64,000 bases of DNA, from positions 124,001-188,000 of the forward strand of contig NZ_BMCE01000001.1 in NCBI RefSeq assembly GCF_014635025.1. Reading direction: 5' to 3'. The DNA is from Fictibacillus barbaricus. GTDB lineage: Bacteria > Bacillota > Bacilli > Bacillales > Fictibacillaceae. A model generated the notes under the pieces. It saw only the letters and a list, made by a program, of their open reading frames with translations. It was not told where the DNA came from and searched no databases. Positions 16,329-25,176 of this stretch are shown here, one piece after another. Position 1 is the stretch's first letter. Each line of letters begins with the position of its first letter. A program made the position numbers and the translations under genes.

Positions 16329-16751
16329 TTAAAATACAGTTGGACAATCACTTTGCCTTGGCTGATAAAAACAGTGGGCCTTGAAGTTTCCTGAATGAGG
16401 CTGATTGTACCAAGTCGGAGGACAAGCCCCGCTCGGGTCAAAAAACCATAACGCATTTCTAGCAGGGTGAAAGCGCTGGCCGTTAATTACTCTTCTTGCC
16501 AGCCTTTTTTCGTTTTCACGGGCACCTTGATAAAAGTATCCTTTGATGGTAGCTTCAAATCCTCCTGGTCTTTGAAACACCATCTGCTGCATCGTCCGGA
16601 TATTTTTAAAATCAAGGCAGTTGCCGCGAATGCGGTTAACGCCTGTGTTCCCAACAAGCAGCATTCCTTGATCGCCTTCTCCTTCTGCCTCTGCACGTAT
16701 CAAACGGGCAAGCAGGTCAATATCCTTACTGGTTGCTTTAATGACTGCCAA
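16329..16751 (-). CDS. cwlJ: Spore cortex-lytic cell wall hydrolase CwlJ
   Basis: A 140-residue cortex-lytic enzyme of the hydrolase_2 (SleB/CwlJ catalytic) family, which degrades spore cortex peptidoglycan during germination, notably in response to Ca-dipicolinate. RLIRAEAEGEG with its catalytic Glu, GNTGVNRI and the C-terminal WYNQPHSGNFKAHCFY are conserved. There is no signal peptide, as expected for a coat-associated protein made in the mother cell. The TTG at 16751 (AGAGGGGGAAGGCAA upstream) gives the family start MAVIKATS; the longer frame from 16775 is not needed. First gene of cwlJ-gerQ. Upstream CATACACA (minus strand, near 16818) is a weak sigma-E -10 candidate. Confidence 0.93.
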   Translation of the reverse strand: MAVIKATSKDIDLLARLIRAEAEGEGDQGMLLVGNTGVNRIRGNCLDFKNIRTMQQMVFQRPGGFEATIKGYFYQGARENEKRLARRVINGQRFHPARNALWFFDPSGACPPTWYNQPHSGNFKAHCFYQPRQSDCPTVF

Positions 16752-16853
16752 TTGCCTTCCCCCTCTATGTGTCAATTCTTGATGTACAAGCAGGGAAACA
16801 GAACATTCGATATATGTGTATGAGCCGCTGCAGCAAACTAGACCTGTTCAATA

Positions 16854-16896
16854 AAAAAACCTCTGCCCGAAAGAAAGGCAAAGGTTTTTGTGGTTG
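16854..16896 (-). terminator. Terminator of hemQ
   Basis: On the minus strand, AACCTTTGCC and GGCAGAGGTT pair with one mismatch and lead into seven T. Confidence 0.8.
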
Positions 16897-16898
16897 GT

Positions 16899-17642
16899 TT
16901 ATACTTGTAGGAATGCAGGAACAGCTTCTTTTGTTAGGATGTTTCCAACATAGAAAGATCCGAATTCACCGTAGCGTGCACTTACTTCATCAAAACGCAT
17001 TTCGTAAACTAATTTTTTAAACTGAAGCATGTCATTCGAGAAGAGCGTTACGCCCCATTCCCAATCATCCAAGCCAACAGATCCAGTGATAATCTGCTTC
17101 ACTTTCCCTGCATAGCCGCGGCCGATCATACCGTGGGAATACATCATCTTCTTACGTTCTTCCATCGGCAGCATGTACCAGTTATCGTCACCATCACGGC
17201 GTTTGTCCATTGGATAGAAACACACATGCTTCCACTTTGGCAGCTCTGGGAACAGGCGTGCTTTAATCATCGGATCCATCTCGCCGCTTTCGTTTTGAGG
17301 GTTGTATGTGCTTAATTCTACAACGGAAACGTAAGAGTAGGCTTTAATGGTATATTGCGCAAAAGCTGTTTTGTTAAAGGCGTTCTCGATCTCGTTTAAT
17401 TCTTCCATTGTTGGACGAAGAAGCATGATCATAAAGTCAGCTTTTTGGCCCATGATACTGTAAAGTGCATGACTGCCGGTTTTGTTTGCTTCTGCACCTT
17501 CCCATTTTTCAAGGAAAGTCAAAAATTCATTGATTGCATATTCTCTCTGGTCACTCGTAAGCGTTTTCCAAGAGGCCCAGTCCATCGTACGAAAATCATG
17601 AAGGCAATACCAGCCTTCAAGTGTAATAGCTGCTTCACTCAT
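16899..17642 (-). CDS. hemQ: Coproheme decarboxylase HemQ
   Basis: A 247-residue enzyme of the chlorite-dismutase-like fold, catalysing H2O2-dependent conversion of Fe-coproporphyrin III to heme b, the last step of the Gram-positive coproporphyrin-dependent pathway. The catalytic Tyr143 is in FYPMDKRR and the heme-ligating His170 in [24 protein letters not shown] opens the protein. The ATG at 17642 has AAGGAGTGAATATACG upstream; an in-frame start 33 bp further out lacks a site. Single gene, with its own terminator. Confidence 0.95.
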   Translation of the reverse strand: MSEAAITLEGWYCLHDFRTMDWASWKTLTSDQREYAINEFLTFLEKWEGAEANKTGSHALYSIMGQKADFMIMLLRPTMEELNEIENAFNKTAFAQYTIKAYSYVSVVELSTYNPQNESGEMDPMIKARLFPELPKWKHVCFYPMDKRRDGDDNWYMLPMEERKKMMYSHGMIGRGYAGKVKQIITGSVGLDDWEWGVTLFSNDMLQFKKLVYEMRFDEVSARYGEFGSFYVGNILTKEAVPAFLQV

Positions 17643-17729
17643 CGTATATTCACTCCTTGCTAGATATATAGACACGTCCCTACAAATATACCATAAGTAA
17701 GGTCGATTCCAAAAAGGAGCGAGGAAGAG

Positions 17730-18506
17730 TTAACTAAATTGTCGAAGAGTCTGCTCGATCCTGCTCTTAACTAAGGATGGATTCTTCAATTCGATTCGTG
17801 AGAGTGACATGCGTACTTTTGTTTCATCAAGGTCCATCGCTTCTGAAAGCATGCCGAACAATCCTTTTCCTTTTTTATCAATTTCCAGGAAAAGGTCGAC
17901 GCTGTCTGTTTGAGGGACTAAGATGACTTCTAGCTCATCCAGTTTCCCAGCATAAGCTCCTGAAGCCGGTACATATTCAAATTCTTGAAGGAACGGAAGT
18001 CTGCGGCGCATATAACGCGGAGCAGTTCCACAGTATGCTTTTCTAAGTCGGAATCCCAGCTGTTCAATCGCTTCAAAGATAGCAGACGTTTCAGCATCTG
18101 GTTCAACTCGGATCTGGTCTTTGTCAGTTGGATCTACAGCCATCTGGATATCAAGTCCAGTTTTGATCCAAACCGGCGTGTGGCCAAGTGTGAAAGGTGC
18201 ATCAAATGGAAGTTTTAGAGAGAACGGGATCTCCTGTGAGCTTCCTGCCTTTACAACAAGGGTACTCGTAACCGTCTTATTCTCGATAGCTGCTGTTTCA
18301 CGTACTTTCTTATCATCGACTTCCCGGTAATATTCTGTCATGACGTAAAGAGTGATGTGGTCTATAGTTTGATCCACTTTGCCGCCTTCAACTTTAATCT
18401 TACCTGTAATGTCTTCTCCAGGTGAGTAAGTATCTTTATCTAAGATCGTATCTACCGTTGCCGCTCCAATTCCTACACTAGCTAACATGCGATTTACAAA
18501 GGACAT
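17730..18506 (-). CDS. spo0M: Sporulation-control protein Spo0M
   Basis: A 258-residue arrestin-like beta-sandwich protein, the same length as B. subtilis Spo0M, where it affects phosphorelay output and cytoskeletal interactions. It begins MSFVNRMLASVGIGAATVDT and contains the paired-domain strands DKDTYSPGEDITGKIKVEGG and FSLKLPFDAPFTLG. The ATG at 18506 follows TTTGGAGGAGGAATACTTT; an upstream in-frame start (18533) overlaps that site. I searched by eye for a sigma-H promoter, expected from B. subtilis, and found no good match. Confidence 0.93.
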   Translation of the reverse strand: MSFVNRMLASVGIGAATVDTILDKDTYSPGEDITGKIKVEGGKVDQTIDHITLYVMTEYYREVDDKKVRETAAIENKTVTSTLVVKAGSSQEIPFSLKLPFDAPFTLGHTPVWIKTGLDIQMAVDPTDKDQIRVEPDAETSAIFEAIEQLGFRLRKAYCGTAPRYMRRRLPFLQEFEYVPASGAYAGKLDELEVILVPQTDSVDLFLEIDKKGKGLFGMLSEAMDLDETKVRMSLSRIELKNPSLVKSRIEQTLRQFS

Positions 18507-18835
18507 AAAGTATTCCTCCTCCAAATTTTTCAATTAATTGTACGGAGGAAAATAAAAAAGGATTCATCTTTAAAAAAATAATAATAGTATTCTTCCGACA
18601 AGGGGAGAAGGCAAGAATGAACCGGTTGATCATCTCCCCTTTTATGCAACAAGATGTTTCACCAGACAATTGCTTTAAACAAAAGATAAGCAGACGTTGA
18701 AAAATTCGAAATAAAAGAACTTCTTCTTTCAAGCGCTTACAACTGTATGGGCAGGTTTAAAAGGTATAAAAAAAGGAGTAACCTAATAGGGAATGCAAAA
18801 AAGTAGAGTCTAAAACGAAATTAGGAGGTTCTATC
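18507..18835. other. 329-bp divergent region spo0M/pta with an inverted repeat
   Basis: The arms AAGGGGAGA (18600-18608) and TCTCCCCTT (18632-18640) form an inverted repeat around 23 bases, followed by TTATG. No gene precedes it on the plus strand, so it may be a transcript-end or structured element. The cre site at 18727 lies further right. No coding sequence is convincing. Confidence 0.5.
18727..18742. promoter_or_regulatory. cre (CcpA) site upstream of pta
   Basis: TTTCAAGCGCTTACAA matches the cre consensus WTGNNANCGNWNNCAW with one mismatch (position 3). It lies about 95 bp before the pta start, upstream of any likely promoter, as in the CcpA-activated pta and ackA genes of B. subtilis. 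Confidence 0.65.
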
Positions 18836-19807
18836 ATGAGTGATCTTTTTATAGATTTAAAGAACAAAGTACAAGCTTCAAATCCTGTTATTGTTTTTCC
18901 TGAAGGAACAGATGAAAGAATTCTAGAGGCAGCAAGCCGTCTATCATCTGAAAAAGTGCTGCAGCCTGTCTTAATTGGTAACCCGGCAGATGTTAAAGCT
19001 AAAGCGGATTCAGCTGGATTATCACTAGATGGAGTAGAGGTGCTAAATCCTTCTGAATACGGAGAGTTTGACGCATTAGTAGATGCATTGGTTGAGCGCC
19101 GTAAAGGGAAAACAACGGAAGAACAAGCTCGCAAAATCTTGCTAGACGAAAACTATTTCGGTACGATGCTCGTTTACACTGGAAAAGCACACGGACTTGT
19201 AAGCGGTGCAGCACATTCTACAGCCGATACAGTTCGTCCGGCGCTTCAGATCATTAAAACAAAAGAAGGCGTAAAGAAAACGTCTGGTGCGTTCATCATG
19301 GTTCGCGGTGACGAGAAATATGTGTTTGCGGATTGCGCGATCAACATTGCACCATCTAGCCAGGACCTTGCTGAATCTGCTATGGTTTCAGCTGCAACGG
19401 CTCGCGTTTTCGGCATCGACCCAAAAGTGGCACTTCTTTCTTTCTCAACAAAAGGATCTGCGGTTTCTCCTGAAACTGAAAAAGTAGTAGAAGCGTTAGA
19501 AGTTCTTAAGGGAATGAACCCTGACTTTGCGTTTGATGGAGAACTTCAATTTGATGCAGCGTTCGTACCGTCTGTTGCAGCGAAAAAAGCCCCTGAATCG
19601 CCCATAAAAGGGGAAGCAAACGTATTTATCTTCCCGAGCCTTGAAACAGGAAACATCGGGTATAAGATGGTTCAGCGTCTAGGCGGTTTTGAAGCGATAG
19701 GACCGATCCTTCAAGGGTTGAACATGCCGGTAAACGATCTTTCTCGCGGATGTAATGTAGAAGATGTGTACAAATTAGCATTAATTACTGCGATGCAAGC
19801 TCTATAA
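18836..19807 (+). CDS. pta: Phosphate acetyltransferase
   Basis: A 323-residue enzyme converting acetyl-CoA and phosphate to acetyl phosphate and CoA in overflow acetate formation. The length equals B. subtilis Pta. VFPEGTDERILEAA near the start, GLVSGAAHSTADTVRPALQ in the middle and the C-terminal GYKMVQRLGGFEAIGPILQG are conserved. The ATG follows AATTAGGAGGTTCTATC. The upstream cre site suggests activation by CcpA during growth on preferred sugars. Confidence 0.96.
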   Translation: MSDLFIDLKNKVQASNPVIVFPEGTDERILEAASRLSSEKVLQPVLIGNPADVKAKADSAGLSLDGVEVLNPSEYGEFDALVDALVERRKGKTTEEQARKILLDENYFGTMLVYTGKAHGLVSGAAHSTADTVRPALQIIKTKEGVKKTSGAFIMVRGDEKYVFADCAINIAPSSQDLAESAMVSAATARVFGIDPKVALLSFSTKGSAVSPETEKVVEALEVLKGMNPDFAFDGELQFDAAFVPSVAAKKAPESPIKGEANVFIFPSLETGNIGYKMVQRLGGFEAIGPILQGLNMPVNDLSRGCNVEDVYKLALITAMQAL

Positions 19808-19812
19808 GTAAA

Positions 19813-19890
19813 TAAAGAAAGCCAGCTAAACGAAGCTGGCTTCTAGATGTAGATGAACCCCATCCTAAATTATTTTTGAGATGGGGTTCA
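19813..19890. terminator. Two hairpins between pta and the tetR gene
   Basis: GCCAGCT/AGCTGGC (19821-19840) lies nearer pta, and AACCCCATC/GATGGGGTT (19856-19888) nearer the TetR gene. Neither has a long U-run, so termination is probable rather than certain. Confidence 0.6.
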
Positions 19891-19898
19891 TTCTATAA

Positions 19899-20768
19899 TT
19901 AGCTAAGATGATAGATCTTTTTAATCTGATTGATGTATACATTAAATTCAGGGTAAAAAGCAAAGTTTGAAAGCATGCCCTGAATGATCGCAGGACGTGG
20001 TGTGTCTCTGCTAATTTCAGCCTCTATTACTTCTAATGAAACCTCTAAATCCTCTTTGCTGCCCACTTCGATTAGTTCTTGTTTCATCTTGGCAATTATG
20101 GCGTTTATATTTCGGTTATCATCCTCAAAGAAAACCTGAGCCTTGTTTAAGAATTGGGTTACCTTCTGATTGGACAAGAGCGGGCCTTCTTGTTGATTCA
20201 ATAGATCATTTACAATTATATCCATTCTATTAAAGATGAACGATGAAAGGGAATGAATTTCAAATGCCTCTCTATCAAAGAATAAAATTCGCAAATAACC
20301 TTGGTAGATACCTTCTAGTATGGTTGATGCATCCCACAAGTATGGAGTAATCTTTTCTCCATATATGTTTAAGAAGTTATCATGGTATAACTGGTGAATC
20401 TTAATGTGCATCTTGAAAATAATCTTTTTAACTTCATCGTTAAGGGGGATTGCCTGTTCTCTGGAATGCATAATAATAAATTCTTTATGCTCAAGCAGGG
20501 TTTCGGTCATAACGATCAGCTGGTTAATAAATTTCTCTTTAGGAGGCAGCTGCAGATTTTCATATTTCAGTATTCGATTTTGTAATGTCTCAGAATAATA
20601 GTTAAGGATCGCAACAAGTAAAGCTTCTTTTGACTTAAAACTAAGATAAAAAGCCCCTTTTGAAATCCCGCTCTCCTGCACAATCTCCTGTACCGAAGTG
20701 GAGGTATAGCCTTTTTCTGCAAATAGTCTGATAGCAGATTTGATAATGACTTTTTCTTTTTCTTTCAA
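19899..20768 (-). CDS. TetR-family regulator of the adjacent RND exporter (YerO-like)
   Basis: A 289-residue repressor with an N-terminal TetR helix-turn-helix (STSVQEIVQESGISKGAFYLSFKSKEAL, given here by its key part GISKGAFY) and a long ligand-binding domain. It is divergent from a large RND transporter, the same arrangement as yerO-yerP (swrC) in B. subtilis. The TTG at 20768, with GGGAGGGCGCTACGTA before it, is chosen over an ATG at 20816, which lacks a site. Three related inverted repeats in the shared promoter region are its likely operators, so autoregulation is also expected. Confidence 0.87.
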   Translation of the reverse strand: MKEKEKVIIKSAIRLFAEKGYTSTSVQEIVQESGISKGAFYLSFKSKEALLVAILNYYSETLQNRILKYENLQLPPKEKFINQLIVMTETLLEHKEFIIMHSREQAIPLNDEVKKIIFKMHIKIHQLYHDNFLNIYGEKITPYLWDASTILEGIYQGYLRILFFDREAFEIHSLSSFIFNRMDIIVNDLLNQQEGPLLSNQKVTQFLNKAQVFFEDDNRNINAIIAKMKQELIEVGSKEDLEVSLEVIEAEISRDTPRPAIIQGMLSNFAFYPEFNVYINQIKKIYHLS

Positions 20769-20846
20769 TACGTAGCGCCCTCCCGAATATCTAATACTTT
20801 TATTATACCCTATCAAATATATACTACAATGCAGCTTATACGTTTT

Positions 20847-20957
20847 TGACTAGGTGGTCAGTGTATATATTTATAAAAAATCTTTGAATATAAAGATTGT
20901 GATTGACTTGTGACTAGTTGGTCATATATATTTTATTCTATGGAGACCGGGTGGTCA
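20847..20957. promoter_or_regulatory. Three TetR-type operators, one inside the exporter promoter
   Basis: TGACTAGGTGGTCA (20847-20860), TGACTAGTTGGTCA (20911-20924) and AGACCGGGTGGTCA (20944-20957) share a GAC-N7-GTCA dyad. The second lies exactly between TTGACT (20903-20908) and TATATT (20927-20932), an 18-bp-spaced promoter for the RND gene. The third would cover the transcription start, and the first faces the regulator gene. Confidence 0.75.
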
Positions 20958-20980
20958 ATCGATAAAAGGGAGTCGAATGT

Positions 20981-23900
20981 GTGAACAGAATAATTGGTTT
21001 TTCATTAAAAAATAAATTTGCCGTATGGCTGTTAACGCTCATTATTACTGTTGCTGGATTGTATTCTGGGATGAACATGAAACTAGAGACGATTCCAAAT
21101 ATATCTACGCCGATTGTTACAGTCATGACGGTGTATCCAGGGGCTACACCAGAAGAAGTAGATGATAAGGTTTCAGTGCCTTTTGAAAAACGCGTCAGGA
21201 ACCTTGACGGGGTTACATCTGTAAGTTCTTCATCATTTCAGAATGCCTCTTCTTTACAGATCGAATATAACTTCGACAAAGATATGGAAAAGGCAGAAGA
21301 GGAAGTGCTGGATGAGTTAAGTAAAATTCAGCTTCCAGAAGGTGTTAAAGATCCAGAAGTTTCTCGTGTAAGTATTAATGCCTTTCCTGTTATGTCATTA
21401 AGCATTTCAAAAATACAAGAATCTTTATCAGAACTAACGAAATCTGTTGAGGATGTCATCGTTCCTGAGTTGGAAGGGATCGAAGGAGTATCTTCTATCC
21501 AAATCTCTGGCCAACAAGTCGATGAAGTAAAGATCAAGTTTGATGAAGAAAAGATGAAGAGCTATGGTTTAACAGAAGAAACGGTCAACAATCTGATTAA
21601 AGGATCAGATGTTACGATTCCGTTAGGATTGTACACATTTAAAGAAACAGAAAAATCGGTAGTGGTGGATGGCAATATAACTACTATTAATCATTTGAAA
21701 GAATTAAAAATTCCTATCATACCTTCTAGTGGAGGACAAGGAAATCAGCAAATGCCAGGTGCTGCACCACAAGGCTTAGGCCAGCAGCAAGCAGGCGGAT
21801 CGCAATCCGCTGCACAAAATCAGCAATCCATATCGGAAATTCCAACAGTTGAACTGCAGGAAATCGCCTCTATTGATGTAGTGGGTAAAGCGGAGTCTAT
21901 CTCTCGAACGAATGGTGAGACTTCGATCGGTGTTCAAATTGTTAAAACAGGTGACGCGAACACGGTAGAGGTTGTAAATGCGGTTAAAGATGAATTGGAT
22001 GACATGGAAAAAGAGATTGACGGGTTAACGGTTACTCCTATTTTTGATCAAGGTGAACCGATCGAACAGTCCGTATCTACAATGTTGAACAAAGCCATTG
22101 TAGGTGCAGTTTTTGCAATGATCATCATCTTGCTGTTCTTGCGTAATTTTAAAACCACCATCATTTCAGTCATATCTATTCCGCTGTCCTTATTAATCGG
22201 AATTTTAGTATTGAAACAGATGGATATTACGTTAAACATTATGACTCTTGGCGCAATGACCGTTGCCATTGGCCGGGTTATCGATGATTCTATTGTTGTC
22301 ATCGAAAATATTTACAGAAGAATGTTGTTGAAGAAAGAAGAGTTAAGTGGGGCCACACTTATAAGAGAAGCAACAAAGGAAATGTTTAAGCCCATTCTTT
22401 CTTCTACGATTGTAACAGTAGCAGTTTTCTTGCCTCTGGGATTAGTTAAAGGTCCTGTAGGTGAAATGTTCTTACCGTTTGCTTTAACAATCGTTTTTTC
22501 GCTCCTTGCATCTCTATTGGTTGCGATCACAATCGTTCCGATGATGGCCCATTCTTTATTTAAGAATGTTGCACCTAAAGACGAGCAACATGAGGAAAAA
22601 GAAAACGGAAGACTAGCTAGAGGATATAAGCGTTTATTGGCTTGGACATTAAATCACAAAATCATTACATCAGCGATTGCGGTTTTAGCGCTTGTTGGAA
22701 GTCTGTTCTTGGTACCTGTTATCGGAGTCAGTTTCTTGCCTTCAGAAGAAGAGAAAATGGTAGTAGCTACGTATAAACCAGAACCAGGTCAAACATTAGT
22801 GGACGTAGAAAAAATCGCAACAGATGCTGAGAATCTATTAGATAAAAAAGAAGATGTAACAAAGATTCAGTTTTCTGTCGGAAGTGAAAATCCGATGAAC
22901 CCTGGGCAAACCAATTCAGCCATGTTCTTTATTGAATACGATAAAGATACGCCTGATTTTGACAAAGAAAAAGAAGCTGTGATTGAAGAGTTAAAGAAGG
23001 TAACAACAAAAGGGGAATGGGCAAGCCAAGACTTTTCAGGCATGGGATCTAGTAATGCTGTTTCCATGCAGGTCTATGGTGACAGCAGTGAAGATATCCA
23101 GCCTGTGATCAAAAAAATCGAGAACATCATGAAAGACAACAAGTCACTTACAAATGTTAAAACAAGTATTTCAGAAACTTATGATGAATTTACATTAGTG
23201 GCAGATCAAGAAAAATTAAGCCAATTAGGTCTAACTGCTGGGCAAATCGGGATGGAATTATCCAATGGCAAACAGCAGCAGGTTCTTACAACTGTTAAGC
23301 ATGATGGAAAAGATGTAAATGTGTATGTAGAAGTAGATAAAGAAGCTTATCAAGATATTAACGATATTACGAATCGTACCGTACAATCCCCGCTAGGGAA
23401 GGCAGTGCCGATTCATGAGGTCGTAAAAGTTGAAGAAGGAAATACTTCAGATACGGTGACTAGACGTGATGGCCGCATCTATGCAGACGTTAGTGGTGAG
23501 ATTACATCAAAGGATGTAGCGAAAGTCTCAACTGCTGTAAAAGAAGAAGTTGATAAGGTGGAAATACCTTCTAACGTAGAAGTTTCCATGGGTGGCGTAA
23601 CCGAAGATATTAATGAGTCATTTACACAGCTGGGATTAGCGATGCTTGCTGCTATCGCAATCGTGTACCTTGTTCTAGTCATTACCTTTGGTGGAGGATT
23701 AGCACCATTCGCTATTCTTTTCTCATTGCCATTTACCATTATCGGCGGCCTTCTAGGATTGCTGATCTCTGGTGAAACATTAAGTGTTTCTGCTATGATT
23801 GGAGCTTTAATGCTAGTCGGAATCGTTGTGACGAACGCTATCGTTTTGATTGATCGTGTTATTCATAACGAAAAAGAGGGACTGTCAACAAGAGAAGCAT

Positions 23901-24133
23901 TACTGGAAGCAGCGGGAACGCGTCTTCGTCCGATCTTGATGACTGCTTTAGCAACAATCGGTGCCTTAGCTCCACTAGCCATTGGTTTAGAGGGAGGCGG
24001 CTTGATCTCTAAAGGGTTAGGTGTAACAGTAATTGGGGGACTTACAAGCTCAACATTATTAACACTCGTAATTGTACCAATAGTATACGAATCCTTAATG
24101 AGATTTAAAAACAGAAAGAAATCAAAAGCATAA
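20981..24133 (+). CDS. RND-family multidrug/lipopeptide exporter (SwrC/YerP-like)
   Basis: A 1050-residue inner-membrane transporter of the RND superfamily with twelve predicted membrane helices and two large extracytoplasmic loops. B. subtilis SwrC (YerP) exports surfactin and gives resistance to acriflavine-type drugs. The N-terminus IGFSLKNKFAVWLLTLIITV, the periplasmic-type porter motif GATPEEVDDKVS and helix-4 proton-relay region MTVAIGRVIDDSIVVIENIYR with adjacent Asp residues are present. A Gln/Gly-rich low-complexity linker lies at about residues 248-282. GTG start at 20981 with AAAAGGGAG upstream. Probably repressed by the divergent TetR. Confidence 0.92.
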   Translation: MNRIIGFSLKNKFAVWLLTLIITVAGLYSGMNMKLETIPNISTPIVTVMTVYPGATPEEVDDKVSVPFEKRVRNLDGVTSVSSSSFQNASSLQIEYNFDKDMEKAEEEVLDELSKIQLPEGVKDPEVSRVSINAFPVMSLSISKIQESLSELTKSVEDVIVPELEGIEGVSSIQISGQQVDEVKIKFDEEKMKSYGLTEETVNNLIKGSDVTIPLGLYTFKETEKSVVVDGNITTINHLKELKIPIIPSSGGQGNQQMPGAAPQGLGQQQAGGSQSAAQNQQSISEIPTVELQEIASIDVVGKAESISRTNGETSIGVQIVKTGDANTVEVVNAVKDELDDMEKEIDGLTVTPIFDQGEPIEQSVSTMLNKAIVGAVFAMIIILLFLRNFKTTIISVISIPLSLLIGILVLKQMDITLNIMTLGAMTVAIGRVIDDSIVVIENIYRRMLLKKEELSGATLIREATKEMFKPILSSTIVTVAVFLPLGLVKGPVGEMFLPFALTIVFSLLASLLVAITIVPMMAHSLFKNVAPKDEQHEEKENGRLARGYKRLLAWTLNHKIITSAIAVLALVGSLFLVPVIGVSFLPSEEEKMVVATYKPEPGQTLVDVEKIATDAENLLDKKEDVTKIQFSVGSENPMNPGQTNSAMFFIEYDKDTPDFDKEKEAVIEELKKVTTKGEWASQDFSGMGSSNAVSMQVYGDSSEDIQPVIKKIENIMKDNKSLTNVKTSISETYDEFTLVADQEKLSQLGLTAGQIGMELSNGKQQQVLTTVKHDGKDVNVYVEVDKEAYQDINDITNRTVQSPLGKAVPIHEVVKVEEGNTSDTVTRRDGRIYADVSGEITSKDVAKVSTAVKEEVDKVEIPSNVEVSMGGVTEDINESFTQLGLAMLAAIAIVYLVLVITFGGGLAPFAILFSLPFTIIGGLLGLLISGETLSVSAMIGALMLVGIVVTNAIVLIDRVIHNEKEGLSTREALLEAAGTRLRPILMTALATIGALAPLAIGLEGGGLISKGLGVTVIGGLTSSTLLTLVIVPIVYESLMRFKNRKKSKA

Positions 24134-24150
24134 CGAAGAAATGAATAGGT

Positions 24151-24188
24151 GAAAAACGAGAGGTGTGTCAATCCTCTCGTTTTTTTGT
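24151..24188 (+). terminator. Terminator after the RND gene
   Basis: Arms AAAACGAGAGG (24153-24163) and CCTCTCGTTTT (24173-24183) are followed by TTTG. Confidence 0.9.
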
Positions 24189-24202
24189 CTTATAAATACG
24201 CA

Positions 24203-24307
24203 ATCACATAAAAATTAGATCGGATCACATAAAAAATTGGCTAGATCACATAAAAAACGAAGCTAATCACATAAAAATGACTCTTCATCACATGAAAGTT
24301 CATTTTT
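24203..24307. repeat. Tandem array A: five 21-bp units, core ATCACATAAAAA
   Basis: Five consecutive units start at 24203, 24224, 24245, 24266 and 24287, exactly 21 bp apart. Each begins with ATCACATAAAA(A), changed to ATCACATGAAAG in the last, and ends with a different 9-base spacer. No open frame crosses it. It sits between the convergent exporter and lipL genes, after the terminator. Confidence 0.9.
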
Positions 24308-24342
24308 AGCCTTGATGTGTCCACCGCAAAAGACACCATCAC

Positions 24343-25176
24343 CTAAAGTGACAGTGCCTTTTCATTTCGATCCCACATTCTCTTTATATTACCAGGAAGC
24401 AGCTCGCTTTCTTCCGCTGATAGCTGGCCGCTGTAAAAAAGCTCACTATTTTTGTGCAGCACACTTAAAAGGGAAGCGTGAATGTCTGCAACAGTAATCT
24501 GACTCCTGAGCAGTTCGGCTAAACTAGCCATAACGCCAGGCTCGATCACCGGATACTGAAATTTTGTTTCTTCTCCCGCTAATCCCCGCTTATAAAACTC
24601 TCCGATCACTGACGCCCGTTCAGACCCGCTCCCGTCTACGCAAAGATAGATCTGCACCGCAACACCGCCGCGCATACGCCGCTGAGAAATCCCCGCGAAC
24701 TTTTTGCCGTCGATGCTTAAATCATAACTTCCCGGGCAATAAGAACCTACGATTTCATAAGCATCAAACCTTGCATCATAGGGTGCAAGCAGCTCTTCCA
24801 CTAATGCAGTCATCGTGTCGTACCCCTGATTAATGTCAATCGTTCTTTCTTTTTCAGGAAGGATCAGCGATATGTTCAACACACCGCTATCCAGCACAAC
24901 AGCAAGTCCACCGGAATTCCTTACGATCACACGATACCCTTTAGACTCTAAAAAATCGATGCCTTCTTTTAAATGAGGGAGGCGTGTATCTTGTATGCCG
25001 AGGACGATCGTGTCGTGGTGGACCCATGTACGTGCGGTAGCCGGTGAATTACTGCTTCCTATCGATGTGCAAAGTGTATCATCTGTCGCAAAGGACTGCC
25101 GTGCATCAAACGTCGGACCTAGAGCAGACTGGTCGATCAACCGCCATACTGGCTGGCTTAATAAATGATCTGCCAT
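24343..25176 (-). CDS. lipL: Octanoyl-[GcvH]:protein N-octanoyltransferase LipL
   Basis: A 277-residue enzyme of the biotin/lipoate protein ligase fold that moves the octanoyl group from GcvH to E2 subunits in lipoate synthesis. The [11 protein letters not shown] ligand motif is at about 86-96, catalytic Cys147 in [11 protein letters not shown], and the [12 protein letters not shown] lysine region follows. The start overlaps the stop of the upstream methyltransferase gene by one base (TAATG), so translation is coupled. The pairing with a methyltransferase is not one I know from B. subtilis. Confidence 0.92.
   Translation of the reverse strand: MADHLLSQPVWRLIDQSALGPTFDARQSFATDDTLCTSIGSSNSPATARTWVHHDTIVLGIQDTRLPHLKEGIDFLESKGYRVIVRNSGGLAVVLDSGVLNISLILPEKERTIDINQGYDTMTALVEELLAPYDARFDAYEIVGSYCPGSYDLSIDGKKFAGISQRRMRGGVAVQIYLCVDGSGSERASVIGEFYKRGLAGEETKFQYPVIEPGVMASLAELLRSQITVADIHASLLSVLHKNSELFYSGQLSAEESELLPGNIKRMWDRNEKALSL

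Noticed and set aside
16815-16850. Sigma-E promoter of cwlJ
   Set aside because: A CATACACA -10-like sequence exists but no acceptable -35 lies at the required distance.
18540-18640. Sigma-H promoter of spo0M
   Set aside because: GAAGAATAC and GATGAATCC resemble the -10, but neither has an AGGAWWW element 11-12 bp upstream.
24203-24307. CRISPR array
   Set aside because: Units are only 21 bp with 9-base spacers, there is no cas gene in the window, and repeats are not of CRISPR length. The same applies to the arrays at 31377, 38765 and 45156.
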